DNA of 64,000 bases from Orientallactaga sibirica (GCA_036365145.1 JAEOAD010000025.1:31071001-31135000), one strand, 5' to 3'. Positions 1-11,882 are shown, counted from the stretch's first letter. A program made the numbers and translations. The notes: generated from the sequence alone by a model not told the origin.

Positions 1-1594
1 GCTTGCTGGCCCAGGTTCAATTCACCAACATCCATGGAAATCTGGATACAAAGTGGCATACTGAGAAACTCTTGCATGCATACATACACACACACACAGA
101 AGTGTGCAAGCAAATAAATAAATTTAGGGCTAGAGAGATGGCGTAATGGTTAAGGCGCTTGCCTGCAAAGACTAACAACCTTGAGTTTCCCATTGAGACT
201 AACTAGACAAACTCTCCAGTACCCACATAAAGCCATAAGCATAATAATATAAAGAAAATCAGAGTTGAGGGAAAACTCTGAGAATAAGAAAATTTTTAAG
301 GTAGCTTAAATAAGTGTCAGAAAATGGAAGAAAAATAAAGCTCAGTTAACCACCGCATCGTGAACCACAACAAAAATTGTTCTAAATTTAACTATGTAGT
401 CTCAGGCTGACCTGTAACTCATGGTGATCCTATCTCTGCCTCCCAAGTGTTGGGATTAAAGGTGTGAGCCACCACACCTGCCGCATTGTTTTATTATTAT
501 TATTTTTTTTTTTTTGGTGTTCTATATTTCTAAACGTATGCTTCACTGAAGTACTAGGTTGCTGAAACAGTTTACAAAAGAATTTTTCAGACCCTAATCC
601 CAGCACTCAGGAGGTAGGAGAATCGCTCTGAGTTCAAGGCCAACCTGAGTCTACATAGAGAATTCCTGAGCTAGAGTGAAGCTACCTTAGAAAAAAAAAA
701 AAAAATTCAGATTAACCTCAACCAATCCAGAAGAAACCAATAGTTCCCCTTAAACTTTCCTGGCTTTGTGTTACCCAGCACTGCTTATCTATAACCGAAA
801 TCAATTCGATGTAAACAATTCATGTATTCAATTTTTCTTATAAAAAGGCTCTTTGCTCCTGGATCCAGCCCCCAAAGTTCCAAGTGTTATCTAACCTTCC
901 TACTCATAGTTGCAGAGCCCATCCCTTGTGAAGCTACCACCTGTAATGTCTCCATAAACTCTCTTACTTCAGAGAACTGTGTAGGGAGTTTTATGTGTGT
1001 TTTCTGGAGTGGGGTGGGGGTCAAAATTGATCAAACTGTACACTTTAAAGTTTATGCCAGCCAGGCAGTAGCGCACTGGCTCAGGCAGGGTGACGCCAGG
1101 TTCCAGGATAGCCTGGGCAACTTAGGAAGACCTGTCTCAAAGCAAAACAAAAGTCTGAGAGTGTGGTTCAGTGTCAAGAGTCCTTGCCCAGCATGCGCAA
1201 GGAAATGCAAAACTAAAACAATTAAGCAGATAAAAACAAAGTTTACTGTATGTCAAACTCAGTAACTTGGAAAAATCCACACAAGTCATTTAAAAAGCAA
1301 AACCAAAAACCTCCCTATCCCATGTTCTTTCCTCCATCTCAATCCAACTTCTCGGTCCGAGGGGGTGAACTCTACAAAGTGCACAAATGCATAAGCGTTA
1401 AAAGCTGTCCACTATTTCTGGATCCTCAAGTCCGGCAACCGGTCTCGTGTCTACCTCAGGGACAGTGACAAGGGTCGCCAGCGTCCAATCCACTACCCCA
1501 CGGTCGCCCACGCAGACCCTGCGGCCCTGATGCGCCCTCAGACAGCCCCGCGGAAGGACAGACGCCCCGGCCCGGCCCCCGACGGACACACTAC
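1..1594 (-). other. RNGTT: RNGTT intron 1 (right end), SINE-rich
   Basis: Everything left of the exon 1 donor is intron. It holds two degraded B2-like SINEs (about 1-126 and 127-253, plus), a B1-like copy on minus (about 388-483), a B1 on plus (591-706, A-tail at 691-706), and a B1-ID composite on plus (B1 about 1054-1145, ID-like 1153-1205 with A- and B-box remnants). The stretches 710-1050 and 1205-1400 are AT-rich single-copy-looking sequence with no coding signal. Confidence 0.8.
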
Positions 1595-1658
1595 CTGCCA
1601 CCGGCTGGCCGCGCCGGGGACAGTTGAGCCACCGCGGCGGGATCTTGTTATGAGCCAT
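1595..1658 (-). CDS. RNGTT: RNGTT first coding exon (mRNA capping enzyme), partial
   Basis: Read on the minus strand from ATG at 1658-1656, the exon encodes [16 protein letters not shown] followed by GQPVA, then one base of a split Gly codon, then a consensus donor (GCAG|GTAGTG, GT at 1594-1593). I recognise this as the N-terminus of the bifunctional RNA 5'-triphosphatase/guanylyltransferase that caps RNA polymerase II transcripts in the nucleus. Only 21 of about 597 residues are here. The cysteine-phosphatase-type triphosphatase domain and the lysine-nucleotidyl guanylyltransferase domain lie in exons to the left, outside the window. The ATG is chosen by homology. The frame stays open upstream to a TTG at 1808, which is not a plausible mammalian start. 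PNRC1 on the opposite strand 18 kb away matches the human neighbour order. Confidence 0.93.
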
Positions 1659-1810
1659 GTCCCGGCGCCGCGCACGGCCGCCGCCCGCACCCAAGACCCC
1701 GGCACCGAAGCCTGAGCACGACCCGACGCCTCCCCTCGCACCGAAGACCGTCAGAGCCGGCGCGCCACTTTCATTCAGGCTGAGCTCCGCGGATCCGGCG
1801 GCCCACAATG
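1659..1810 (-). other. RNGTT: RNGTT 5' UTR (right limit approximate)
   Basis: GC-rich, CpG-dense sequence directly upstream of the RNGTT ATG on the minus strand. The transcription start is not visible; about 1800-1850 is a guess from the fall in CpG density and from promoter-like motifs. It holds a short upstream ORF at 1774-1751 (ATG, six codons, TGA) that would lie in the leader if transcription starts to its right. Confidence 0.55.
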
Positions 1811-2016
1811 CACCGCAACTTCCGCCCCAGGGCCCGCCCCTTTCCTGTCGGGGGGGCGAGGAGGGAACGTCACGCGAACCAACGCGGGCCAGGGCGGGGC
1901 CTTGTCGCCTAACTGCCGGGCTGCCACGCCCTTCCGCCTCTGCGCGTGCGCGTGTGTGTGGGACTTTGTCAACTTACTTGTTTTCCCATGAAAACTAGAC
2001 AGACTCACCAAATAAA

Positions 2017-2378
2017 GCCTGGCGTGGTGGCTCTCGCCTATAATTTAAGCACTGGATAGGATGAAGCTGGTGAATCGCCGTGAGTTCTGGGCTACAGAGT
2101 GAGGTCTTACATCGAAACACAAGTTTTGGGCTGGAAAGATGGGGGCACATGCCTCAAGCTCGTTTGCAGTGGCTAGAGGCCATGGCGCGTCCATCGATAT
2201 CCTCCCTCTCTAAATAATTTTTTGTTTGTTTGTTTGTTTTTGAGGTAGGGTTTCACTCTAGCTCAGGCTGACCTAGAATTCACTATGTAGTCTCAGGGTG
2301 GCCTTGAACTCATGGCGATCCTCCTACCTCTGCCTTCCAAGTGATAGGATTAACAGGTGTGTACCACCACACCCAGCA
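2017..2378. repeat. SINE cluster: B1(+), B2-like(+) fragment, B1(-)
   Basis: A diverged B1 on plus (2017-2122, ending in a CGAAA-type tail), a 3' part of a B2-like element (2130-2215) and a B1 on minus (2222-2378, starting with a TTTG-repeat tail and ending in the ACCACACCCAGC 5' end). This begins the RNGTT-PNRC1 intergenic region. Confidence 0.75.
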
Positions 2379-2413
2379 GTTCTTCCTTTTCTATATTTGT
2401 TAAGCTTGATCTC

Positions 2414-2960
2414 TGTGGTAGTTTGAATGGATGGTCCCCAATATATTCAGGATTTTATTTTGTTATTTTTATTTTTAATTTTTGGTTTTCTGAGGTAGAG
2501 TCTCACTGTAGCCCAGGCTGACCTGGAATTCACTATTTAGTCTCAGGGTGGCCTTGAACTCACGGTGATCCTCATAGCTCTGCCTCCCGAGTGCTGGGAT
2601 TAAAGGCATGCACCACCACAGGATTTTATTAAAGTTTGTAATTTAGGTCTGCAGCCACCTGGCTGGAAGTGGTGTCACTATAGGTGAATCCTAGGGTCCA
2701 ACCCTAGGGTGTTGGGGTCGATTTGGAATTCCAGTCTAAAGATATGCAAAGTGCTTGAACTTTGCCTGGAGTTTCCTGAAGTATGCTTGCTTGTGGTGGC
2801 TTGTGGCTTTTTCTCTCTCTGCTTGGACCTGTGAAAGCAGGCCAGCTTCTTCGGCCATTATGGAACTTCCTTGGAGCTGTAAGCTTCAATAAATATCCCT
2901 TCCTCCATAACTGTGTCTGGTCTGGAAGTTCATCCCATCAACCTGAAGCTGACTACTACA
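2414..2960 (+). mobile_element. ERVL-MaLR-like solo LTR with a nested B1
   Basis: The sequence opens TGTGGTAGTTTGAAT and closes GACTACTACA, and has an AATAAA signal at about 2889 roughly 70 bases before its end. This layout matches mammalian MaLR LTRs (THE1/MST/ORR1 style). A minus-strand B1 interrupts it, flanked by the perfect 11-base target-site duplication AGGATTTTATT (2449-2459 and 2620-2630). Minus-strand members of the same family occur at 24.93-25.47, 27.29-27.60 and 31.55-31.93 kb. Family naming is by structural resemblance, not a library match. Confidence 0.7.
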
Positions 2961-3015
2961 ATCCCCATACCTTCTTGTAGCGTGTGTTGAGCACATATCA
3001 TGGATCCCTCTGTTT

Positions 3016-3210
3016 TTTAAATTATTATTAATATTCATTTGATTTGAGAGAGAGAGAGAATGGGCATGCCAGGGCCTCTAGCTATTGCAAATGAACTCCA
3101 GATGCATGCACCACCTTGTGCTTCCGGCTTACATGGGTCCTGGGGAATAGAACCTGGGTCCTTTACCTTTGCAGGCAAACACCTTAACTGCTAAGCCACC
3201 TCTCTAACCT
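3016..3210 (-). repeat. B2-like SINE
   Basis: Minus-strand B2-like element: A/T tail remnant, GAGA run, GAATGGGC, the ACTCCAGATGCATG block, and the TAAGCCACCTCTCTAACC 5' end (A-box side) at the right. About 3211-3515 is AT-rich sequence with no feature I can support. Confidence 0.8.
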
Positions 3211-3515
3211 GATCCCTCTGTTTTTAACTTAGTTACATGGGAGAATCCTGAGCATTCACTTTCCTCAAATGACATGACCATCACTGAAGGTCACTGGATG
3301 CCCAACTCTCCTGATGGAGATAATGACTATTACTCCACCCACACACTCTCTATAAACTGGAATATATCTCAAAAAGGAGTGCCTTTATGTGTCACTTCCA
3401 CTGACCACTGAAACTATATTAACAGTTCTATGTGCATTCCCTTCTCCAACAATGGTATATGAACAATCTAAATGAAGCACCTACAAATATTTTAAGATCA
3501 GACATAATGAAATAT

Positions 3516-4141
3516 TGTTGTGCCCAGTTCACAGCGCCCCCCCCCCAGAGACCACCAAAGAGTCCAGATACATATGCAAAAGCAAAGAGCTTTATTTCGA
3601 GTTTAAGCTCGGTCTCTTGACTTCACCAACACAGTGGATTCGTGCAAGAGCCCAGAGCTGCATTTGGGAGAAGTTTTTATTGGGTTTAAACAAAGAAAAG
3701 GAAAATTTTCAATATGATTGGTTAACATTTACCATGAATTTACTTGTTACAAGTTGATAGGTTATACAGCAGCTAGGTAACATTAATTAAAGTACAAGGC
3801 CACATGAATGTATAACATACAGCAGCTCGGTAACATCAAACAAACTAGAAAGCAAGCCAAAAGATAACTTCCTTGGATCTGTAAGCTTCAATAAATATCC
3901 CTTCCTCCATAACTGTGTCTGGTCTGGAAGTTCATCCCATCAACCTGAAGCTGACTACTACAATCCCCATACATAGCATCAGTTTATTTTGTATAATTGG
4001 CCCGCTATTTTTGGGTCAGCATGGTCCTTTCAGTAACTGTTTGCTCTGATTTACATCCTGGGAACTTGACCTGAATTTAACCTGAGGCCTGCATGGCCGC
4101 TGAAGCCTGTCATGGCGTTACCTTAGTTCCTGGGCCTTACA
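3516..4141 (-). mobile_element. ERVK-like solo LTR (minus) carrying a MaLR fragment
   Basis: On the minus strand the LTR runs TGTAAGGCCC...GGGCACAACA. It contains AATAAAGCTCTTTGCTTTTGC, a U3/R poly(A) arrangement typical of rodent ERVK/IAP-related LTRs, followed by a GGTCTCTGG stretch. The flank is AATAT at 3511-3515, and AATAT recurs at 4141-4145 overlapping the last base, so the exact end is ambiguous by one base. About 105 bases at 3866-3972 are a near-identical copy of the 3' end of the MaLR LTR at 2.9 kb. No internal retroviral genes are present. Confidence 0.65.
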
Positions 4142-4243
4142 ATATCATCAATACAGTTGGAGTTTCTGGACAAGTATTACCATGCCAAAGACTACCTAAG
4201 CCTGCTAGCTCCCTCTGTGCTCATGCTTGGATAAAATGGGAAC

Positions 4244-4597
4244 TTAGGACTGGAGAGATGGCTTAGCGGTTAAGGTGCCTGCCTCCTAAGCCTAAGAACG
4301 CTGGTTCCAATCTCCAGGTCCCACGTTTAGCCAGATGCAAAGTGATGCAAGGGCGCAATGCCACACTTGACCACAAGAGGGCACACACATCTGTTCGCAG
4401 CAGCTGAGAGACTGCTGGTGTGCCCATCTCTATCTGTTTTCCTTTCCCTCTCTCTCTCTGTCTCTGTCTCTCTTCAAAATAAATAAATAAATTAATTAAT
4501 TAATTAATTAAATGGGAACTTACAATGGGCTCTCTTGGGAAATTTGTTCCTCTAATAATGTTTTCTTTAATCTTGTATTTTGTTTTATTTTATTTCT

Positions 4598-4637
<40 letters not shown>

Positions 4638-5723
4638 AGGTAAGTTCTTGCTCTAGCCCAGACTGACATGGAATTTACTATGTAGTCTCGGGCTGGCCTT
4701 GAACTCACAGCGATCCTTCTATCTCAGCTTCCCCTAGTGCTAAAATTAAAGATGTTGGCTGGAGAAATGGCTTAGTGGTTAGGCACTTACCTGTGAAACC
4801 GAAGGACTCTGGTTCGAGGCTCAATTCCCCAGGACCCACGTAAGCCAGATGCACAAGGTAGTATCTGGAGTTCATTTGCAGTGGCTAAAGGCCCTGGCAT
4901 GCCCATTCTCTCTCTCTCTCTCTCTCTCCATGTCTATTTCTGTATCTCTCTCTCAGATAAATAAATAAAAATAAAATATTTTTAAAAATTAAAGATGTGT
5001 GCTACCACTCCCAGCTTATTTTATTTTGGGGGGGGGCAGGTAGGGTCTCACTCTAGTCCAGGCTGACTTAGAATTTACAATGTAGTCCTCGGCTGGACTC
5101 AAACTCACAGCCATCCTATCTCTACCTTCCAAGTACTAGGATTAAAAGTGTGCACCACCACACCCAACTAATCTTGTATTTTTATTTTTTACATGTCAAA
5201 GCTATTTAGTATACATATTTTCATAGCTATTTCTTTTTTTTTTCTTTTTGATTTTTTGAGGTAGGATCTCACTCAAGCCAAGGCTGACCTGAAATTCACT
5301 ATATAGTCTCAGGTTGGCCTCAAACTCACAGTGAGTCTCCTACCTCAGCCTCCCAAGTGCTGGGATTAAAGGTGTGTGCCACCACACCTGGCTCATAACT
5401 ATTTCTTGAAAGCTATTTAAATATTTAACATTGACTTAATTTATGCAATGTCCATCCATATTAAAATAATTCATTTAAATATTTTATTATAAAACTATTT
5501 TACAATTTATTTATTTTAGAAATGTACTCACACCCACAATTTCTTTTCTTTCCCTTTCTATCTATCTTTTATTTATTTATTTATTTTGGTTTTTCAAGGT
5601 AAGGTTTCTCTCTAGCCCAGGCTGACCTGGAATTTACTATGTAGTTTAAGTGGCCTTAAACTCATGGCAATCCTTCTACCTTTGCCTCCCAAGGGCTGGG
5701 ACTAAAGACGTGCTCTACCATGC

Positions 5724-5763
<40 letters not shown>

Positions 5764-5905
5764 GTTTTGCGAGGTAGGGTCTCACTCTGATCCAGGCTGT
5801 CCTGGAATTAACTATGTAGTCTCAGGTGGCCTCGAACTCTTGGCGATCCTTCAACCTCTGCCTCCTGAGTGCTGGGATTAAAGGCATGCGCCACCACGCC
5901 CGGCT
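4244..5905. repeat. Dense SINE cluster with nested insertion
   Basis: Long B2-like on plus (4244-4512, A/T-rich tail). B1 on minus (poly-T from about 4600, to 5015) interrupted by a plus-strand B2-like copy at about 4756-4985. The repeated AAAATTAAAGATG at both edges of the inner element is its target-site duplication, so the B2-like copy landed in an existing B1. Further minus B1 copies lie at 5016-5168, 5232-5393, 5565-5729 and 5730-5905, the last with a poly-T of over 30 bases and so probably young. Confidence 0.8.
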
Positions 5906-5921
5906 GCCTAGCTTTTTTTTT

Positions 5922-6310
5922 ATTGACAACTTCCATAATTATAGACAATAAACCATGATAATTTCCTCCTCCCCTCACTTTCCCCTTTGCAACTCCACTC
6001 TCCATCATATCCCCTCTTCCTCTCAATTAGTCTCTCTTTTATTTTGCTGTCATCATCTTTTCCTCCTATTATGAGGGTCTTGTGTAGGTAGTGCCAGGCA
6101 TTGCCAGGTCATGGTTATTCAGGCCATTTTGTGTCTGGAAGAGTGCATTGTAAGGAGTCCTACCCTTCCTTTGGCTCTTACATTCTTTCTGGCACCTCTT
6201 CTGCAATGGACCCTGAGCCTTGGAAGGTGTAATACAGATGTTTCAGTGCTGAGCACTCCTCTGTCAATTCTTCTCAGCACTATAGCTCTGTAAGTTCTCA
6301 GCACTATGGC
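5922..6310 (-). mobile_element. L1 3' UTR fragment
   Basis: Starts at the L1 end TTTATTGACAACTTCCATAA, the complement of the TTGTCAATAAA-type terminus of rodent L1 elements, and runs through the same pyrimidine-rich tract and TGCCAGGCATTGCCAGGTCATG block seen in L1 ends at 10.3 kb (plus) and 38.4 kb (minus). 5'-truncated, no ORF. Confidence 0.75.
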
Positions 6311-7360
6311 ACACCCACAATTTCTTAAAAGTCTTTTTAATGAGTATGTTCTTTCATAAATATACTAAAATCATGTTTCCTGGGGAAAACAGAAAATCTT
6401 ATTTTTTTTTAATTTTTTGTTGTTGTTTTTTGAGGTAAGGTCTCTAGCTCTGGCTGACCTGGAATTCACTCTGTATTTTCATGGTGACCTTGAACTCATG
6501 TTAATCTCTCATCCCGAGTGCTGGGATTAAAGGTGTGCACCACCATGCCTGGGAGCGAGTGAGATCCTACCTCGAAAAACAAAACAAAAACAACAACAAA
6601 AAATTCAAATGCCCAACACTCCCCTATAAAGATATTTGTTTGGAGGAGGGGACTACCTTTAAGGGTATGTATTTATCACAATCGACTAGCCTCCTTTGAA
6701 CATGGACAATTTAAATGGAAGTATTATGGTAACACTGAGTGGGAACATATCTGCACCTTATGTACCTTTATCTCTTATCATAAATCAGTTACCACGTATG
6801 TAATCAAACACTTTTAAATACTACACTCACCCCCTATTTCCTTTATGTCAATCACACACGCACGCACACGCACGCACGCACGCACGCACGGTGAAGATTT
6901 CAACCAAACTGAAGCCCTTCTCCCCTTTTCTATACTGAGCAGTGTTTTGCAAACACCTCAGATTCTAAGCTGAAAAGAATGTAAATTACCTTGTCTTATT
7001 CTTATCATAACCCAGAACAACTGTGTCACTGAGTCTCATGGGTCAGTCCAATATCTTACAAGACCCAACCACTGGTAACCCCCTCATCTGAGCTAACAGT
7101 TTATTGTTTTGTTTCAGCCAGGCACTTATCACTTCCTGCCTGTGCACCGAAGTTCTGGGATTCTAGGCATGCACCACCACCACATCCACCTCTGCAGTGC
7201 TGAGGGTCAATCTGTGGCTTTGTGCCTGCTTGGCAAGCACTCTACCACAGCTTAGCTACAACCTCAGCCAGATTGTTGCTTTAAGTATCACATTCAGGAC
7301 CAAAACTGTATGTATTGAACTGTAAGAAGTTGAATATGTTTGCATTTAAAAAACCAAAAT
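6311..7360. other. Intergenic: B1, unique sequence, CA/CACG microsatellite, ID element
   Basis: B1 on minus at about 6400-6552. Single-copy-looking sequence at 6600-7130, interrupted by a (CACACG/CACG) microsatellite at about 6850-6890. An ID-type (tRNA-Ala-derived) element on minus at about 7185-7270 shows an A-box-like TAGCTAAG region and TGGTAGAGTGCTTGCC when read on minus. No coding signal. Confidence 0.6.
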
Positions 7361-8570
7361 ATGGACTGGAGAGATGGCTTAGTGGCTACAAAGCCTAAGG
7401 ACCCAGGTTCAATTCCCCAGTACCCACGTAAGCCAGATGCACAAGGTGGTACATGCATCTGGAGTTCATTTGCAGTGTCTGGAGACCATGGTGCGCCCAT
7501 ATTCTCTATCTCTATCTCTCTCTCTCTCTTCCTCTCTCTCTTCTCAAATAAATAAAATATTTTTTAAAAACCAAGCTAGAATTCTGCATCATTTTTGTGC
7601 AACTGAGAACTGAACCACATAGCTCGTGTACCTCCACTAGATGGCGTTAAAAGGCAGGGAACCCAAACTCTTGCTATTTGGGAACCTAGAAAGTAGGTCA
7701 AATTCTTCCATTCTGTCTGTACCAAATATTGGATTTAGCCTCATCACCAAATTCGTAGTAACGTAGGTCAGCCTGATGTACCAGCAATGAAGTGATCATG
7801 ACTAGCATGGTATTCTACTGTCCAGAGTATATCAACATCTCATTAGAATATTACATGTTAAAAGAAAAAAACATGGTATGGAAAGATGGTTTAGTGGTTA
7901 AGGCGTGTGCCTGCAAAGCCTAATAACCAGAGTTGATTTCCCACTTCCCACATAAAGCCAGATGTACAAGGTGGTGCATACATCTGGAAGTCCATTTGCA
8001 GTAACTGGAGGCCTTGGTACGCCTATTCATTCTGTCTCTTCTAGCTCTCTCTGCTTACAAACATATATATATATTTGGTTTTTCGAGGTAGGGTCTCACT
8101 CTAGCTCAGACTGACCTAGAATTCACTATGTAGTCTCAGAGTGGCCTCGAACTCACGGTGATCCTCCTACCTCTGCCTCCCAAGTGCTGGGATAAAAGGC
8201 GTATGCCACCACGCTTTTAAATTATTTATTTATTTATTTTATTTATTTATTTGACACAGAGAGAGTGGTTGGAGGCCCTAGTGTGCACATTCTCTATCTC
8301 TATCTCTATCTCTTTCTATCTGTCTGCCTGTCACTCTTGAATAAATAAATTAAGATTAAAATTTTTAAAATATTTTATTTATTTTTATTATTTGAGAGAG
8401 AGAGAATAATGTGCACCATGGCCTCCAGCCACTGTGAACAAAATCCAGACACATGTGCCACCTTGTGCATCTGGCTTATGTGGGTACTGGGGAATTGAAC
8501 ATGGGTTCAATTACGCTTTGCAGGCCAGCACCTTAACTGTTAAGCCATCACTCTAGCCCTTCCCAGGAAT
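7361..8570. repeat. SINE cluster: B2-like and B1
   Basis: B2-like on plus (7361-7560, with CT-rich tail region and AATAAATAAA), single-copy-looking 7570-7865, B2-like on plus (7871-8068), B1 on minus (8072-8215), a rearranged B2-like fragment with an internal CTAT repeat (8220-8345), and B2-like on minus (8357-8560). Confidence 0.75.
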
Positions 8571-8770
8571 CTTAATTCTCTGGAAAGGGCCTTCAAAATG
8601 AGGAAAGGCCAGACTCTTCTGAGGTTTATGTCCTATAGTAAAGTGTCCTAAGGACAATTCTCTATGTTTAGCCAAGAGAAAGCTATGTATTTTGGGGCCT
8701 TGTCACCCCTAAACTGCCTTATAAGTACTAAACTGTGGGAGGCATACAACGCTAGAATTTGCCATCAGGG
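8560..8770 (-). repeat. Fragment of an unnamed LTR-like family (family X)
   Basis: About 200 bases resembling 29215-29530: CCCAGGAATCTTAATT, CTAAGGACAATTC, TTAGCCAAGAGAAA and TGTCACCCCTAAACTGC occur in the same order. See the fuller copy at 28773-29538. Confidence 0.6.
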
Positions 8771-9385
8771 GCAGGAAACTATTCTATTTCTAGCTCAATT
8801 TTAGATTTTTTTGAGAAAGACTCAGGCTATGTAGCCCAGGCAATCCTAGAACTCCCAATCCTGATCCTCCTGCTTCAGCCTCTTATGTACGTGCTAGTAT
8901 TACATATATTATTTGCCACACCCATTTTGTTTTGAGATAGGGTCTCATGTATCCCAGACTGGCTTTCTGTTGGCTTGGTGAAGCAGCTCATATCTATAAT
9001 GCCAGCATTTGGGAGGCTGAGATTAAAAGAACACCATGAGTTTGAGACCAGTTTGAGACCCTTTTAGCAGCCTTTAATTTTTCATGGAATAGCTCCAACC
9101 ACTCCTTGACTTGTGAAAAATCATTTAAGAAGCTTCTGCTTTGAAAGCAGTTCATACCTTTAGGGAAGATGGATAAAAAAATGTAACCTATTCCTATGAG
9201 TCATCCATGAAGTACTGGTATTTTCTTCAATAAGTTTCAGGGAAAAAAAAATAATTCCACACAAACTTTAGAAACCTATTATACTTTCCAGATTGAGTAA
9301 CCTGTGTTGACAAGGCAATCCATTGGCCAGTAACCTAGAAAGGGGCTATAAGGGAGAGAGGAGAGGGAAGGACTTAAGGGAAGGG

Positions 9386-9430
<45 letters not shown>

Positions 9431-9540
9431 TATTATGGGGGGTGGAATGGCCTAAATGAGATCAGGGGAGAGATGGAGTCAAGGAAGAGTGTGTGAATGT
9501 TAATCAAAATTTAAGATGTTATGAATAAGCCATGTGAAAA
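8771..9540. other. Old B1 fragments, unique sequence and a TG microsatellite
   Basis: Diverged B1 pieces on minus (about 8800-8940) and plus (8975-9030). Otherwise no repeat or gene I recognise. A pure (TG)n run lies at about 9390-9428, followed by a purine-rich stretch. Confidence 0.55.
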
Positions 9541-10600
9541 GCCTACTTTTTTGGACAGCAGCATACCCAGAAGCCATAGATTATTACTAGAAAAATTTCA
9601 GTGCCAGGGATGGGATACCTTCCTGTGAGCTGTTGGCCAGGGAGGTCCCAGATGTCCCCAAAACCTTATAGGCCATTGCCAAGGCTCTTGGCTTCCCACC
9701 AGAAATAGATGATAAGACCCTATTGCTGAAGACTCCACATGCTTGGCCTGTAGGTCACTGAGAAATAAAGCTGGAGCTGAGCTGAAACCTCCTCCCTGTG
9801 GACCAGCTGACAGAAAGCTAGAAAAAGCTATGCAGCTCACAGCCCAATGGGAGAGAGAAGTCATCAGTGGTAGTAAATAGCAGTGGACATCTTAAGATTG
9901 GACAGCCAGGCCAAATGTGCCAATTAGTGCAATACTGTCATATCCATTTTGGGGGAAATGGACCTCTCTCTCTAATTGGATTGGAGGCCCACTCCACAGG
10001 GGGGAATACATGCCTGGCACTTAAAACCCAGTCAAAAGCCTAAGGCCTGGGAGGTCAGGAGCCTTGAGGAGTAAACTGCTGTTGTCTGGCTAAATGCATA
10101 TATTATGCCCACCAAACTGTCTTGTAAGTATTTCTCTTAATGTTTATACCCATATATTAATGCTACTCTCACTTTTGATTAGAGAAGCTTCTCTTTTCAG
10201 ATGGCAGTGACCACTGGCATGACTCAAAAATCACTATAGTGCTGAGAATAAATGACAGCTTTGTCACACCTTCCATGGCTCAGGGACCACTGCAGAAGAG
10301 GTGGCAGAAAGAATGTAAGAGCCAAAAGGAAGGGTAGAACTGCTTACAATGCAATCTTCCAGATACAAAATGGCCTGGATATCTATGATCCCGCAGTGCC
10401 TGGCACTACCTACACAAGACCCTCATAATAGGAGGAAAAGAGGATGACATCAAAATAAAAGAGAGACTAATTGGGGGGTGGGGAGGAGATATGGAGAGTG
10501 GATTTATGAAGGACAAGGTGGGGGTGAGGAGGGAATTATCATGGTTTATTGTCTATAACGATGGAAGATGTCTATAAAAAGTAAAAATAAATTTTAAAAA
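9541..10600 (+). mobile_element. L1 3' UTR, 5'-truncated
   Basis: This plus-strand L1 end contains the AGGGATGGGATACCTTCC block also found (minus) near 39.4 and 30.0 kb, a long purine-rich tract (10440-10540), and the terminal block TTTATTGTCTATAA...GGAAGATGTCTATAAA followed by an A-rich tail. It is non-coding; ORF2 is not present. Confidence 0.75.
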
Positions 10601-10641
10601 ATGTAAAAATAGACCAAAAAGCCTTGAAAGAACACAGAACC

Positions 10642-11880
10642 GGGCTGGAGAGATGGCTTAGTGGTTAAGGTGCCTGCCTCCTAAGCCTAAGAATGCTGGT
10701 TCCAAACTCCAGCTGTTCCAATCTCCAGGTCCCACTTTTAGCCAGATGCAGTGACGCAAGGGTGCAATGCCGCACTTGACCACAAGGGGGCACACGCATC
10801 TGGATTTCAGCTCTCTCCAAAAAAAAAAAAAAAGAACACAGAACCTTCTAGTCCAGCCAGGTTGAGGCTATGAGGAGAATGGGTACCAAAAGTTGGAAGA
10901 CAAAGAATTCTGTGATGATGAACTTGATGTAGTGATGGTAGAGGTTCTGTTGATAATGTTGAGTCATCCAAGAACTTTACAAAGGAGAGTTAAACAAACA
11001 AAAACAACTAGCCAGGTGTGATGGTGCATGCCTTTAATTCCAGCACTTGGAAGGCAGAGGTAGGTGGATTGCCATGAGTTCAAGGCCACCCTGAGACTAC
11101 ATAGTGAATTACAGGTCAGCCTGAGCTAGAGTCAGACTCTACCTCAAAAAAAAAAAAAAAATAGACAAACCAGTTGTGGGGTCACATGCCTATAATCTCA
11201 GCACTTGGAAGTTTGAGACAGGATTGAAAATTCAAGGTCAGCCTGGGTTGTGGGAGGAGGGCCAGGGGTTGGGAAAATGAAACTATATTATAGTCAACAG
11301 CAATATGGTTTCATTTTATGTTACTTATTTATTTGAAAGAGAGAAAGAAAGAGAGAATGGGCATGCCAGGGCCTTGAGCCACAGCAAACACCAGGTGCAT
11401 TTGCCACCATGTGCATCTGGCTTACATGGGTTCTGGGGAATCAAACCTGGGTCCTTAGGCTTGGCAGCAAGTCAGCAAGTGCCCTAATCACTAAGCCATT
11501 TCTCCAACTCGTGTGTGTGTGTGTGTTTCAAGGTAAAGTCTCACTTTAGCCCAGGCTGACCTGAAATTCACTATGTACTCTTAGGGTGGCCTTGAACTTG
11601 TGGTGATCCTCCTACCTCTGCCTCCCATGTGCTGGGATTAAAGGTGTGTTCCACCATTCTGGTTATTGTTTGGGTTTTCTGAGATAAGGTCTTAATGTAG
11701 CCAATAGCATTGAACATGCTATATAGCTGAAGATGACTTTGAGCTTATGATCCTACTTCCTCCACCTCCCATGTGCTGGCATTGTAGGCCTGTACTACGA
11801 GACCATGCAAATATTTAACTTGGCTTGGGGTTTGATTAATGAAGTCACTAAGGGCTTTCTATCTTCTATGAAACTGAACT
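10642..11880. repeat. SINE cluster: long B2-like, B1 copies, B2-like
   Basis: Long B2-like on plus (10642-10840). B1 on plus (11005-11165) and an older B1 on plus (11170-11260). B2-like on minus (11320-11510). B1 on minus (11512-11665, starting with a GT run) and an older B1 on minus (11665-11810). Confidence 0.75.
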
Positions 11881-11882
11881 TT

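Larger units (their letters stand above)
1400..1965 (-). promoter_or_regulatory. RNGTT: CpG-island promoter of RNGTT
   Basis: About 560 bases of high GC with many CpG dinucleotides, flanked by AT-rich SINE-laden sequence. Motifs seen: an ETS-type GGAAG core (minus strand, about 1820), a CRE half site ACGTCA at 1867-1872, and an NRF1-like TGCGCGTGCGC at 1941-1951. I see no TATA box. This is a typical housekeeping promoter. Factor binding is inferred from motifs only. Confidence 0.75.

Noticed and set aside
1398..1808. A 136-codon minus frame including the RNGTT start, suggesting an N-terminally extended protein or a separate gene
   Set aside because: Its first codon is TTG, not ATG, and it reads through the splice donor at 1594. 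Only the 21 codons from ATG 1658 to the donor match RNGTT.
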